From the NCBI RefSeq assembly GCF_017591425.1, contig NW_024467101.1:12722918-12786917 (forward strand): a DNA stretch of 64,000 nt. The letters are read 5' to 3'. Below the pieces are notes generated by a model. It was given only the letters and a program-made list of their open reading frames with translations. It did not search any database and was not told the origin of the DNA. Below, piece after piece: positions 47,211 through 58,860 of the stretch (position 1 is the first letter of the stretch; every line of letters starts with the position of its first letter). The stretch is from Ochotona curzoniae (lineage: Eukaryota; Chordata; Mammalia; Lagomorpha; Ochotonidae). Position numbers and translations under genes: made by a program.

Positions 47211-47789
47211 ACAACCCCAGAAACTTGAACGTGAGCAGCTTCTCTGTGAAGACGCTGCCAGTGACCAGGTTCCGTGTGTCCTTCAGAGCCTTTGCTCTGT
47301 AAACAAGCTTACCACACCCTCCATAATGTAAGATGTCAGGAAACGGAAAAAGCCTGCTCTAGATGACAGGAAAGGGAAGTGACCACCATCAGCTTGGCCC
47401 CAGGCCCCTGGCTGACTGTACATGTGACATCAAGGAAGAACTGGGCAAGGAATTTCAAATGACTTTGTGCTGCAGGAAGTGAGAGGACCCAAAGTCCTGC
47501 TGGATCTGTATTTAGGAATATACGCAGGGGTGAGATCAAGGTCCAGCTGGGGAACATCATCTGCTAATGGGACTTGAGCCCCCTCATCGCAAGCCGAGTG
47601 TTTCCCAACAACTCCTCTTCACGCGAGGGCTGCAAGTCAACTGGATGTGTTATGAGTACAGGGTGAGATTCTGAGTACAACTTGGTTATGAAGCCTAGGC
47701 TTTGGCCACCACCTCTCCCTGCAGCCCCAAAGATAAAGGCCAGGAAAGTAATTCCACTTGGAAATACCAGCTGGGAGCAAGAGGCAGGT
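47211..47789. other. Intergenic unique sequence
   Basis: Lies between the convergent ANKRD13A and C12orf76-type genes. No gene or repeat recognised. Confidence 0.4.
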
Positions 47790-48020
47790 GTCTGGTGGAA
47801 GGGTTAAGACGCCTGCCATCCTGGCTTCACTCCTGATTCCAGCCCTGCAAATACAAACTTAGAGAAGGCAGAAGGTGCCGGCTCAGGTAGTTGCATCCCT
47901 GCCACTTAACGCGAGAGACCTGTATTGAGTTCCCAGCTCCTGGTTTCAGGTTGGTCTACACTTGACTGTTGCAGGCATTTGCAGGACTGAATCAGCAGAT
48001 GGGAGATCTGTCTCAACACA
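47790..48020 (+). repeat. Older C-repeat SINE, partial
   Basis: 'ggtgccggctcaggtagttg', 'gagttcccagctcctggttt' and 'atcagcagatgggagatctg' in plus orientation. Confidence 0.65.
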
Positions 48021-48087
48021 AAACAAAACCACAAAACAAACAAACTAGCTGCATCAAAGTTTTCAGTATCATTCTTTGTCAGAATCA

Positions 48088-48370
48088 ATGCCTTTTTTTT
48101 GAAAGGCAGATTTACAGAGAGGACAGACAGAGGTCTTCCATCTGCTGGTTCACTTCCCAAATGGCCACAACAGCCAGAGCTGAGCTGAGCTGAAGCCAGG
48201 AGCCAGAAGTTTCTTCTGGAACTCCCACATGGGAGCAGGGACCCAAGGACTTGAACCATCCTCTACTGCTTTCCCAGCCATTAGCAGCAAGATGGATCGG
48301 AAGTGCAGCAGCTAGAATATGAACTGGTGCCAAACTGGGATGCTGGAACTGGCAGGCAGAGGATCAGTCA
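48088..48370 (-). repeat. C-repeat SINE (reverse)
   Basis: 'tttttttgaaaggcagattt', 'aaatggccacaacagccaga' and 'gggatgctggaactggcag'. It faces the preceding plus-strand copy. Confidence 0.82.
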
Positions 48371-48999
48371 GCTGGTTCTCAATGCCTGTTGTCCCTATGG
48401 CTCTGCAATAAATCTCTTTTTATACAAAAAGATCACCCCCTGCCTTACTTTAGCTTGAGATCTCACATGGAACACACAGTACAGTTGGAATGAAGCTGTA
48501 AACTGGGTTTTGGATTAGTATGTGGAACAACAGTACTGCAAAGTTGTTTCAGAAAACTGGAATGTGGAGCTGGCTAATGGAATAGCAAGTCATGAGGTTT
48601 ATGGGCTTGGCTTGTGTTCACCATTTTCTTTCAAAATCTTCAAGCGGTGGTCTTCCTCCCTCATGGCAGCACACCGGTGCCTTGTTCAGGTGAGGGAGGA
48701 GTGTGCACTTCTGTGACTGCTGTTGGTGCCGGCATCTGAGGCTCTGCCCCCCAAGTTGCTCACCCACCACCCCAGCCTTGGTCACTCCACTTGCATTTGT
48801 TTTCATATCCTTGGCCTGAGTGAAAAGGTGCGGTTGTCACGATTTTACAGAGGAAGGAAATCGGACTCCAGGGAACTGGGACAAGAATCCACGTGTGACT
48901 CCTGTGCCAGGCCTGAGAGCTTGACGGTGCCTCCCAGTCCTGGTGTCATCACTACTCTGCCTTAAGACAGTGGTACTTCACATGAATGTCAGTCACTTC
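48371..48999. other. Intergenic sequence with a MIR-like trace
   Basis: The stretch 'cgattttacagaggaaggaa' (about 48,840) resembles reverse MIR. Nothing else recognised. Confidence 0.4.
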
Positions 49000-49337
49000 A
49001 GGGGCCAGCATCCTCGCATAACAGGCTAAGCTTCAGCTTAGTGCACTGGTATCCCGTATGGGTGCCAGTTCGAGTCCCAGCTGCTCCATTGCTGATCCAG
49101 CTCCCTGCTTATGGCTGGGAAAAGTAGTGGAGGACGGCTCAAAGCCTTTGGGCCCCTGCACCCATGTAAGAGACCCGGTAGAAGTGGCTGGCTCCTCGCT
49201 TTGGATCAGATCAGTTCAGTTCTGGCTGTTGTGGCCATTTGGGGAATGAACAGTGAATGGAAGATCTTTCCCTCTCTCTCTTCTCTAACTTCACCTTTCA
49301 AATAAAAATTTTAATAATCAAATAAATAAATAAATTT
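49000..49337 (+). repeat. C-repeat SINE
   Basis: 'gggccagcatcctcgcataa' head, B box 'ggtgccagttcgagtccc' well preserved, and an (AAAT)n tail. Confidence 0.88.
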
Positions 49338-49439
49338 CCACTTCATGGTGCTCCCTTGAGAGACTAGCTCAGATTCATTCGCCCTCACACAACTGCATTG
49401 TAAACATTTGGGAATAAAGACTAGGATCAACAGAATGTA

Positions 49440-50533
49440 AGGTTTCATTTTCTTTTTTTATTGTAAGGTTTCATCTTAATTGACAATTTGCTCACAAGCA
49501 CAGAGCACAACATTTCAATGGCTCAGTGGCATTAGCTTACAAACAAGATCCTGAAGTCAAACACAGTATAGCACATGAATTATTTCACATTAAGTGCGGG
49601 TTGTTAAATAAATCAGTGTGCCGTGCTTACATGGAGCACAAGATGGACAACTCGCTTTAGTAGCAAAGAAATTTAAACCTAGCACTCTTAAAATAAATAC
49701 TGACAACCACTTGACAGGCATGAAAATAATAAGGGGAAGGAAAAAAAAAATATCCAGTTAACCAACAGTGCAAACTAATAGCAGCATTTTCAAAGTTGTG
49801 TAAACACAATGCCAGCCTGCACAGGGGACGTGCACTTCTGGGAGCTGAGCCCTCCCCGCCACTTTGGGCCCAGAAATGCCAGTGAGCGCCTTAGGTGCCC
49901 AAGCAGAGAAAGCTGCCTCCAGCTGCAGGCCATGGCTGGCTGCAGAGGCTTAGGTGCAGGCCAAGGCAGATCAGTGTGTTTCAGAAGGGTTTTTTCCTCT
50001 GCTGGGTCAACTAGCAACCCCTCCTGTCCAGGCTGAAGGTGCGCTCCCCTCAGGCCTCCCTGATGTGACCCTGACTGTAGCGGGGGTGGGGTGCCTGCAG
50101 GTGGGGGTGCAGGCCTGAGTCTGCAGGGATCACGCAGCTTTCTGACAGGCGGTGTAGGTCTACTGGCTGCGGGGAAAGGCACTGGCAGCCGTGCTGCTCT
50201 GAAGCAGGGATTGCATCCACCCGATTCGTCCTCTTCTCGCTGCCATATCGCATGTTAGCGGTTAGTACTGTGCAGGCGCTTCCACTGACCCTTGGAGCTA
50301 GCTGCAGGCTCACCAGTGATTACAAGAAGCACTGAGAAGCAGCCTCAAGGCCGTTATCTGCATCGCAGTGTTATGGGGGAGAGGGGAAACAAAACAAACA
50401 AACATCACTAGGTGAGGTTTCTTCAAATCCTTTAGCATTCACCACTGTCCACACTAGAGGTCACCAGCGAGGTGTGATTCCAACTTCTCCACTGGCCCTT
50501 GCGCAACACCACGTGGGCTGTTCCCAAAGGCAG
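49440..50533 (-). other. C12orf76: 3-prime UTR of the C12orf76-type gene
   Basis: This minus-strand stretch follows the stop codon and runs to a candidate AATAAA at 49462-49457 (plus-strand tttatt). It has no SINE, unlike the flank just beyond (a CSINE at 49,000-49,337). The exact 3-prime end is inferred. Confidence 0.5.
49457..49462 (-). terminator. C12orf76: Candidate polyadenylation signal of the C12orf76-type gene
   Basis: AATAAA read on the minus strand, followed by A/T-rich sequence. It is the first good hexamer at the boundary between repeat-free and SINE-bearing sequence. Confidence 0.45.
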
Positions 50534-50619
50534 TCACCGGCGCCGGATGGGCTTGTAGACGCAAAACGCCATGAGGATAATGGCCACCAGCAGGACGCTG
50601 AAAATGGTCCCCAACAGCA
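50534..50619 (-). CDS. C12orf76: C12orf76-type gene, terminal coding exon
   Basis: Residues 45-72: membrane helix and tail CVYKPIRRR, with TGA on the minus strand. The acceptor is ctttgcag. Only this frame gives a clean hydrophobic helix ending in a basic cluster, which supports a real exon. Confidence 0.82.
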
Positions 50620-52635
50620 CTGCAAAGGGTAAACAGGTTACTTGCTGACAGCAGCCCTGGGGATCTCTCCCTCCTTGACGGAAACGCGCCAAAAGCCCCA
50701 TGGGGCCGGGCACAGGGTCAGGTGCCAGGCAGACAGTGGTGAATGGGCCCTTTCTCTCTTGAGGAGTCTTCCGATCTGCCACAGGAAGGCAAGGAGTAGC
50801 ACCTCTCATAGCTTAGCAGGCCCTGAAGAAAGCAAGGGAGGGAGGGGCCGCAGGCCCCAGGAGGGGAGCCCCGCAAGCAGAACAGGAACAGAGACCATAC
50901 ACCGAGGCAGCAAGGGGCAAAAACATGGGTTCTCCAAGATCAAAGAGAAGCCCCAGGAAAGGGTGACGGGAGAGCAGATACAGCCAGGAGGAAGACCCCT
51001 CTGGCTGCAGGGTGGACCACTTCCACACGGGGGCGCAGGAAGAGATGCAGGAACCCAAGCGTGTCTATATACATCATAGCCTTCCAGTCCATGGGAGTCT
51101 TTGACAAGGGCCCTGCGGCTAGGGAAGCCAGGCACTCACTCGGTTCACAGCTTTTTACATTGTTGAGAGCCAATCTCATGTGGAGACGCTTCAAGTTGCT
51201 CAGCTGGGAAACAGGATGTACACCACAGTGGGTGCCCTGGTGGCTGGAGAGGACGATTAAGTGCCTGCACTTCACCGCCTGGCTCACACAACAGCGGCAA
51301 GCGACGCGGTCAAGCGACTGCACACTGACTATGTGTTTAAGTGTCTGGGCCTGGCTCAATGCCTGCCAGCACCAGCTGGAGCCTTCTAGGATGCTCCCCG
51401 AGTCGCATTTTCTGCGTCTATCCATTGGAACAAACAAAATCCACTGTATTAGGGTTTTGTGGGGCTCACACAGAGGCGTGATCACCTTCAATAAAGGCTC
51501 CACAGTGCTGGCCACGCAACAACCATGTGATCAATGGCAGCCGTTACAACCCCGACAGGTGGCAGAATACAATGGCCCAAAATTCGGGGTATGGGTCTTA
51601 AGGTCTGACCTCTCCTAAGCGCTTAGGAAAGCTGCTCTGCGACCTTTTTCTGTAAAAATGGAGACAGACTGCCTGCTGCCCAGGAATGCTAGAGTGATTT
51701 TTCTCCAGCTTTTTTCATCTCTAGCCTGTCCCACACTTGCACCTGACTTAACCATGTGACTAACCATGCATTCCCCACCACCTGCAAAGCATGCAGTGCC
51801 TGGACAGCGAGTTCAGGTCTCTGATTTGCTTGGATATTGCAATGATGCCAAGCTGCTGAATTTCAGGACACTTCCACTGACGGCAGCTACTTCTGTGGAA
51901 AGCAGAATCACACATCCACATAACTGAAAAAGTGGGCATTTATGATCTGATTATACGTCTCTTAAAAGAAACAAATGGCCAGCCCCAAAATATGCAGGCG
52001 CTCCATTATCATCCTTAGCTGTCAGAGAAAGCGAACACCACAATGAATGATCACTTACCACAGAACAGCTGCAACCGAAAAGATAAAAAAAAAAAAATGC
52101 TGCTAGAGACTGGAGAAAACGGGAACTCCATTTTCCACGCACTTCAACAGCTCCTCTGCAAAGTGGGTGTGTCCTCAGAGGTCCGCCCCTGACGTCTCTA
52201 TACCCACAAACCATCCGACGCCCCCCAAGTTCCTAAGATGGTGCTAAAACCACGGTTACCGTTATTACTGCGAGCACGGGCCCTTGCAAGCACACGAACA
52301 AGCAACGGGAGCGCGGGTTAGGATCGAACTTGTTGCCCAGCCTGGGCCCACAGGGGCAGCCAGCACCGAGGGAGAAGCATGGTGGGCGCCCCAGGCCTTC
52401 GCCGAATCCCAACGCACATCGCGGACTTCCAAGAACCGCGCTCCCCCCCCCCCCCCCGCCATGGCTACCCCTGTCCACCCAACGAGTGCAGGGCCAGCTC
52501 ACCGAGGTTCTGCCCGCGCAGCACCGCATACGGCCGGCTCCCCTCTGACGGCTCCACGGGGTTTGGGGCCACCGCCTGCCCCAGCAGCAGGTTGTACAGG
52601 AGCACGCACAGCCGCCACGACCCGGGAGACATCAT
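50534..52635 (-). CDS. C12orf76: C12orf76-type 72-residue single-pass membrane microprotein
   Basis: Two minus-strand exons, 52635-52503 (133 bases) and 50619-50534 (86 bases), join in phase 1 to 219 bases, or 72 residues plus TGA. The N-terminus (MMSPGSWRLCVLLYNLLLGQ AVA) looks like a signal peptide. About 20 polar residues follow, then one membrane segment (residues about 46-66: LLGTIFSVLLVAIILMAFCV) and a basic tail YKPIRRR. Predicted topology is type I, with a very short lumenal part and a basic cytosolic tail. The gene symbol rests on position: in human, C12orf76 lies on the minus strand just beyond ANKRD13A. I cannot confirm the protein match from memory. The start codon sits in a CpG island; the first of two adjacent ATGs (52635, 52632) was taken. 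Function is unknown. Additional exons in the 1.9-kb intron are possible. Confidence 0.78.
50620..52502. other. C12orf76: Intron of the C12orf76-type gene
   Basis: About 1.9 kb without SINEs. Holds long overlapping open frames on both strands near 50,940-51,618 and, on the minus strand, a strong cryptic donor (cga|gtgagt) at about 51,139-51,134. An alternative exon is possible but not shown. Confidence 0.45.
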
Positions 52636-52860
52636 CTCGCCTGGTCTGCAGGACCTGGAGAGACAACTTCCGCCACAAGCCCCGCCCCTGCCCCCACCCG
52701 CACAGCGCCTTCCGGGAGTGTCTCGTTGCCACGGTAACTCTAAGCTCCCACCAGAGTTCCTCCCCCACTCTAGGTTCCTCCAGCAGAGTGTTCCTTCCGG
52801 GGTCGGAACCTTCCACGCAGTGTTCCGACGCGGGGACAACTTCCCACCGTGATGATGGTT
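52300..52860 (-). promoter_or_regulatory. C12orf76: CpG-rich promoter of the C12orf76-type gene
   Basis: A GC- and CpG-rich block lies around the start codon at 52635. It contains a C14-type homopolymer at about 52,443-52,456 just inside intron 1. Confidence 0.6.
52503..52635 (-). CDS. C12orf76: C12orf76-type gene, coding exon 1
   Basis: Residues 1-44 plus one base: putative signal peptide and short lumenal segment (NPVEPSEGSRPYAVLRGQNL). The donor is ctcg|gtgagc. It overlaps a C-rich tract and CpG island. Confidence 0.78.
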
Positions 52861-53399
52861 CCGCTGTGAGCACCAGCGCAGGGCGTAGAGAAATCCCTAG
52901 CCTGAGGCTACCATCGTTTTTTGTTTTGTGTCACTAACATCGCGGCAAGCATGAGACCCTGTGTTCCCATTTATACAAACGCTTCCCTCTTCAGAGAGCC
53001 CTCCCTTGAGCATCATTCTCTGAAATTCTCCCTTTCGTCTTTCCATAGACACACTCATTCTTTTCCCTTTGTCCAACCTCCTAAGCTCATCTTCATTTAC
53101 CGTACACGTTTAATGGACAATTTGTCGTTTTCTACATACCAGCCTTCCATCTTGGAAACTACAGTCCACGAGTGCATTTGTTCTTTTGTCAGCTCTACAT
53201 GATGATACCCCAAACCATGAGATTCTGATGGAAAATGTCTTCATTTATCAGGAAAACATCACATGGTTGCACACTCCCCCCATTCCAGCTCACATGTAAC
53301 TTACAGCCTAGTTAGAAGAACAGTCAACAAGCAATCACAAAGAGAATTGTATAACTCAAAATTGTGGTAGGCAGCCAGGCCTTGAGGTGCAGCCCCTGC

Positions 53400-53433
53400 C
53401 TTTTTATTATTATTATTATTATTATTATTTACT
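53400..53433. repeat. (TTA)n microsatellite
   Basis: About nine copies of TTA/ATT directly before a reverse CSINE; probably expanded from the SINE A-tail. Confidence 0.85.
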
Positions 53434-53752
53434 TATTTTTTTAAAGATTTATTTATTTTATTGGAAAGGCAGATGTACAGAGAGGAGGAGAAACAGAGAG
53501 GAAGATCTTACGTCCAATGATTCACTCCCCAAATGACCACAATGGCCAGTGCTGCGCCGATCTGAAGCCAGGAGCTAGGAACTTCTTTCTGGGTCTCCCA
53601 CACGGGTGCAGGGTCCCAAGGTCTTGGGCTGTCCTCAACTGCTTTCCCAGGCCACAAGCAGGGAGGATGGGAAGTGGAGCTGCTGGCGCCCATATGGGAT
53701 CCTGGTACATTCAAGGCAAGGACCTCAACCGTTATGCTATCGTGCCGGGCCC
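53434..53752 (-). repeat. CSINE (reverse), full length
   Basis: 'ttaaagatttatttatttta' to 'gctatcgtgccgggcc'. Flanked by cagcccctg on both sides (about 53,391 and 53,752), consistent with a target duplication around the microsatellite. Confidence 0.92.
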
Positions 53753-54599
53753 AGCCCCTGTTTTTGTATCAGAGCCCTGGGTCAATTCCCTGAATGTTGT
53801 GCTTCTGATCTAGCTCCCTGCTGGTGTGCCTGGTGATGACTTCAGCTGCTTGGTTACCGCACCGGGCCCCTATTTTTTTTGTTGTTGTTTGTTTGAAGAA
53901 TAAGTTGCTAGTGGATTGTAGCAAATATCATGCATTGGAAGTGACCTATAATTTTATGACCTATAGAAATTCTGGTAACTTATTTTTTTTTTAAAACATT
54001 TCTGAACAATAAATTTGGAATGCGTTCTAGGAACGCACACAGGCAAAAACATTTTGTGCTGAATATATGGTTGACACCCTTATCATTTAGGAAAACGCTA
54101 CAAAACTTCATTTAATCCATCGTTTCCGTAACGCAGTCAGTGGAACTCAACAGAAATTTAAAAACATGATTGCAAACTGATCTGAGGTTACAGGATTTAT
54201 TCTCTAACAAAACAGAAACCCCAACCAGGTAGAGCATGACAATAATCACTTATTAGAATACAACCTGAGGAATCTGCTGAGACCAGCCATGGCGGTGAGA
54301 AGCTCCGTCTGCTTCTGCTGGGACCTTGCTCAGCCTTCGCACCAGGCAGCAAGTCCCATGGCAGGATTACCATGCGTTTCTGGCTTGGGGCCTCTCTGAC
54401 CGGCCTGGTTAATAGCATCAGGGCTGAAAGCCACAATGGCGGAGAGCACCAGAAACTCCAGTGGTGGCCGCCAGCAGCTGGGCCAGGTGGTTCCCCAACC
54501 CTCCCCGTGGTGGGAGGGAGGTGGCATGACCAGGTCCTTGCTTTGGAACTTCTGCATATGGGGGTTCATCTGCAGAACAGCTCACGGAGCTCCAGCTCC
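53753..54599. other. Intergenic sequence
   Basis: A short SINE-like stretch (53,800-53,870, ending 'ccgcaccgggcccc') and AT-rich sequence. No gene recognised. Confidence 0.4.
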
Positions 54600-54778
54600 A
54601 TGACCTTGGAAACCGTCTGTCCCAGCTGCCGGATGCACCTGAGCTTCAGCTTGGCCCAGCCCGTTACTTGGGGAGTGAGCTGGCAGATGATAGATCTGTT
54701 TGCACGCATACGCATGTGCGTGTGTGTGTATATGTGTGTGTGTTATTCTGCTTTTCAAATAAATATATCTTTAAATAG
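54600..54778 (+). repeat. C-repeat SINE 3-prime part
   Basis: 'cttggggagtgagctggcag' and the tail 'tttcaaataaatatatcttt', with a (TG)n expansion in the middle. Confidence 0.65.
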
Positions 54779-55179
54779 GAAGGACCCAAGCTGTAGATAA
54801 TTGCCTAGGTTGCCTTGTACCTAGGCAAGTGTTACACTGCTGGGAGAAAAGCAGCCAGCAGCTGGTGGGCATTCTGGGCCTGGTCAATGCCAAATTTGTG
54901 TTTAATTATACTAGTATGCCAGCGTAATTGCTTGTTATTGCTTTTTAAGATATGTGGGGAAGATGGGGAATGCTGGGCCAGGACATGCACTCTTGGCTCC
55001 CAGGTGAGGGGGCAGGTTACAGATAAATCCAGGGAGGTCTGGGAATGGATTGGTGTGGGAGCTGCTGCAGGCATGTTTGTCAGGGGACGAATGATTTCTG
55101 AGGCCTTCCATGGATTGGGTCACTGCACTCAGGTAGATGAAGAAGCTAAGACGGAGTGGTTTAAAAGGGTGAAATTGGA

Positions 55180-56640
55180 GGGCCTGTCTGGTTCAGGCCA
55201 AGGCACCCTCCCATGTGGTAGAACTGGGCTGGGCTAATAGCATCATGTGCTGTCCACTGGTACACACAAAAGCTGGGGCTGAGGGGCATGCCTGACTGGG
55301 CTAGGCTGTAGTATACCTGCCCACAAGGGTCAGAGAGTGGTGGGCCATGTCTGGCTGGGCCACAGCACCCGCCAGAACACAAAAGAACCAGATCTGGGAA
55401 AAGATTCTGTAAGAGACATGTGGGTTCACCTCTGTGAGATTGCAGCACCTGCTGATTTGTGGGGAAGAGCTGAGCCAGGCTGGACCACAGAACTCACCTG
55501 ACAGGAACCCACCTGACACTCATGGAAGCTAGGACCGAGAGAAGGTGGAGCAGGGCCTGGTTGTAGTACCTGCTAGCACATACAAAGGCTGGGACTGAGG
55601 GCAGACCATGCCAAACAGGGCCGCCACACCTGCCAGTGTTTGTGAGGTTTGGGGCTGGCAGCAGGCCTGGTAGAGGAATCTGGGGAACTCCCTACTAGGT
55701 CTTAGCTTCTGTTGGGGAGCACAAGAGCTGAGGCTGGTGGGGGGCAGGTCAGGCAAGGATGCAGCACTTGTCAACATCTATGTGGGCTGGGTCTGGGGAG
55801 AGGCTGGGTTGGGCGAGGCTGTAGCACTTGCTGGCATGCATGAGAACCAAGATGGGGTGCAAGGTCAGGTTGGGTTAGAGTGAAATACTCACCAGTTCAC
55901 ATGAGGGCTAGAGCTGGAAGAGGGCCAGAATGGGTTAGGTTGCTGCATCCACTGATGAGAGCTGATCTGAGGGTGGGCTGGGCTGAGCCAGGCTGTAGCA
56001 CTTGTGGGCAAATGTGGATACTAGGGGTAAGCCATCTTAAGATTGGGCCACAGCACCTGCTGGCACATGCACGGCCCAGGGCTAGGAGTGGGCCTGGTAG
56101 GGGAACCTTAGAGACTCTCCTGCTGGGCCGTTGCTTCCACTGGTGAGCATGAGAGTGGGATCAGGGATAGGTCAGTCCCAGCAGAGCTGCAGTACCCATC
56201 TTAGAGCATTTGGGCTGGGTCTGAGAATGAGCCAGGCTGGGCTAGGCGTCTGTACTTGCTGATATGAAAGCCAGAATGGGTGCAGGCCAGCAGAGCTAGG
56301 TTGCAGCACCAGTTGACAGGTGCCAGGACTGAATATGAGTCATGTCAGGCTGGATGGCAATACCCGCTGACAGGCGCAAGATCCTGAGGCTGGGAACTTG
56401 CCTGGCAGGGGAACTGTGGGCTCACCCTGCTGAGCTATGTTCACCACTGGCCCAACCCATAGGTTGGGGGGCAGGTCTAATTATTGGGGTTATTGAGGGT
56501 TGCCCTGACTAGGCTGTGATATTTAATGGTGTACATGAGAACCAGGTTAGTGATGGGCTGGCTAGACTGGACAACAGCACCTGTTGGTTCACGTTGAGAT
56601 ATGGAGCTGGGCAGAAGCTACCAAGCAGCTGCATCCACCA
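55180..56640 (+). repeat. Degenerate G-rich tandem array (VNTR-like)
   Basis: About 20 diverged units of roughly 65-80 bases, each with 'cagcacctgctggcacat'-like and 'gggctgggactgagg'-like blocks. A variant unit 'gcctggtagaggaa' ... 'actccctactaggtc' recurs at about 55,664, 56,093 and 56,400, so the array has higher-order structure. It merges into a unique tail that ends in an A-rich stretch near 57,010-57,035. Family not identified. Confidence 0.75.
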
Positions 56641-57040
56641 GTATATAAGTTTCCTGGTACAGGAGACAGACACCACATGACCCTGCACTGGCTGACGTAT
56701 GAAAAAATCTAAGGTTACCCCAGGTGAGGTTTATTTGGGAACATCCAAACTGGCCCACTGGACTCAGAACCCAACCACATGGAAAATCACTGGATGCGTG
56801 GTCCAACCTTGGAGTGCATGCATCGGGACCGGGCCTCCTCAGTTGCTGATACCTGTGCAATGGAGAGCATGCCAGATTCACATGGCAGACATGATGGCCA
56901 GCTCATCTAGGCTGGCAGGGGACATCAACTGTCTTGTCAGAGGATGGAAGTTTTGCCACATCTTCCTGGGATTTTATCATCCTTGGAGCCATGAAATCAA
57001 CAACTTCTCAAAAATAAAAATAAAAATGTAAATAAAAATA
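56641..57040 (+). mobile_element. Unique tail of the array element, ending in an A-rich run
   Basis: About 370 bases of single-copy-looking sequence follow the array and end in (AAAAT)n at 57,008-57,040. Array plus tail plus A-run is what a composite retroelement would leave. This reading is inference. Confidence 0.45.
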
Positions 57041-57084
57041 CCAAGGAAAATCTTCCCATTGAAATAATATTTATGCAATTACAG

Positions 57085-57385
57085 TAAGTGAAATAAGCCA
57101 GATATAGAAGGTACAAAGTATCAGTTATGCAGAATGAATGAATTCCGGTGCTCAAATACAGAGCAAGGTTGTTAGAGTTCATGCCTGCAGTTTGCAAAGG
57201 GATGAGATCCTAGTTGTTATCACACACAGAAGGGAGAAAGGTCTGGGCTGTTGAATGTGTTAATTACCTTGATTCTGGAAATCAGTTCACAACGCCTTTG
57301 CACATCAAAACATCACTCAGTACTCCCTAGTTTTTTTTGTTGCTGTTGTTAATTACACATCAATAAAGATGAGCAAAAACTTAAA
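57085..57385 (+). repeat. LINE-1 3-prime end (L1MA type)
   Basis: 'agtgaaataagccagatata', 'tatcagttatgcagaatgaa', 'gtgttaattaccttgattct' and 'tacacatcaataaagatgag' follow the L1 3-prime UTR in order. The 5-prime part is absent or replaced by the array element. Confidence 0.82.
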
Positions 57386-57419
57386 TCCGGGCTTGTGAAA
57401 TTACGTACTTGAAGGAAAT

Positions 57420-58860
57420 TTTTTTTGAGAAATAAAGCACTTTATTAATGAATGCATGAATTGTTGCTTGCATCGTGTCATACATCTGATATTGATTCTG
57501 ATCAGATTTTTTTGGAGGGCGTTGGTTCCAGACTTTTTTATTTTATGACACAGTTTCATAGGCTTTGGGATTCCCCCAACCCTTCCTTAAGCCCTCTCCC
57601 CATATTGAATTCCTCCATATTGTTACAATAGTACAGATCATAACCAGTTATGATTCCTTCATTGTGGGAATGGATCAAAGGAGAGTCCAGCATCTTACTG
57701 TCCACAAAATTCAACAGTTTCACTGGCAGACCATCCTTGGTCTTAAAGTAGAGCTGGCAGAATATCATCCCCTCCAATGAGATACAACTATACAACTTCA
57801 ACAGGAAGAAACATGGAAATTAACATCGTGAAGATAATTAACATGGTACTGAGTGACCAAAATGTTAGAAAAATGAAAGTTCTTAACCACATCCTGTAAC
57901 TACTTCCTTGACATCTCAATTTTAGTATATATACAACCGGCTGCTATAAACTTAAAAATGGTTATAGCGTACTATTCAGCTGTCTCCTGTCTATTTTCAT
58001 TTTTATATTTAGCAGCTTATACAATTCAAGTGTGATTTTTACTGAACTTCGCTAATTTTGGGATAGTCCAAACAGGCTTATAACTCTAACAAGGAGCACA
58101 ACAATTTTAGGAGGGGTGTGCAGAGAAATCTTCAATACCTTAGTGAGGAGTAACTAATCTTAGTGTCCTACCTAGTAAAATATATGGGAGTCCAAGCTGA
58201 CTTTTTCCTGTCCTAAGCGTTCCTTATTGCTCTCTGTCTCTATCTGATCTAATTTTTGGGGCTCCAGAGCGATCCTGATGGTCATTGCAAGAGAGGATGG
58301 AGAGCCAAAGTTGGAATTAAGTAAGGACCAGAGAAAGCTTCTCTCCTGAGTCCTGAAGGAAGTTTACTGTTTTTCCGTTTCTGAAGATTGCTCAGGGCTC
58401 CTGGCTGTTGTTCCAATGACATTAGATCCTGCGAGGAAGGATCTGGGCTTCTTCCATCCTGTGTTCTTGACCTACGAGAGGACTCCGATTCCCTGTGATC
58501 TCCTTGGCAATTGGGATATAGTCCTTGGTGTCCATACTGATAGTCCTTGATGAGGTACCAGGAATCTCTGGTGTTGGGATACAAGCTTCCTCCTGTCCTC
58601 TTTTCTACTCTGGGGTCCCCTGCTGCTCTGTGCATATGACTTCCTGTTAAGAGGCTGTCAGGATAGCTCTTGGATCCCACTGTATGTTGTTTTGTCTAAT
58701 GTTTTGTCTGATGTCCCACTGTACGTTGCATCTGTTTAATGCAGATTCGAGTCTGTTGTCTGTAAGTTACCTGTTACAATCTTGATAGATTATACTTAAC
58801 ATCTTCCTCACTCTAAGAAGGTGGAAGATTTCTCTTCTCCCCTGACCAACTGTGGAATAA
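57420..58860 (-). mobile_element. Probable lagomorph retroelement, unclassified
   Basis: Starts with T runs on the plus strand, so a reverse orientation with an A tail is likely. Contains 'ggctttgggattcccccaac' and 'gagagtccagcatcttactg', blocks I associate with an interspersed lagomorph repeat, possibly a LINE-1 3-prime UTR. No open frame of note. Confidence 0.45.

Noticed and set aside
55180..56640. CRISPR-like array
   Set aside because: The units are diverged, without constant repeats or unique spacers, and the context is a mammalian genome.
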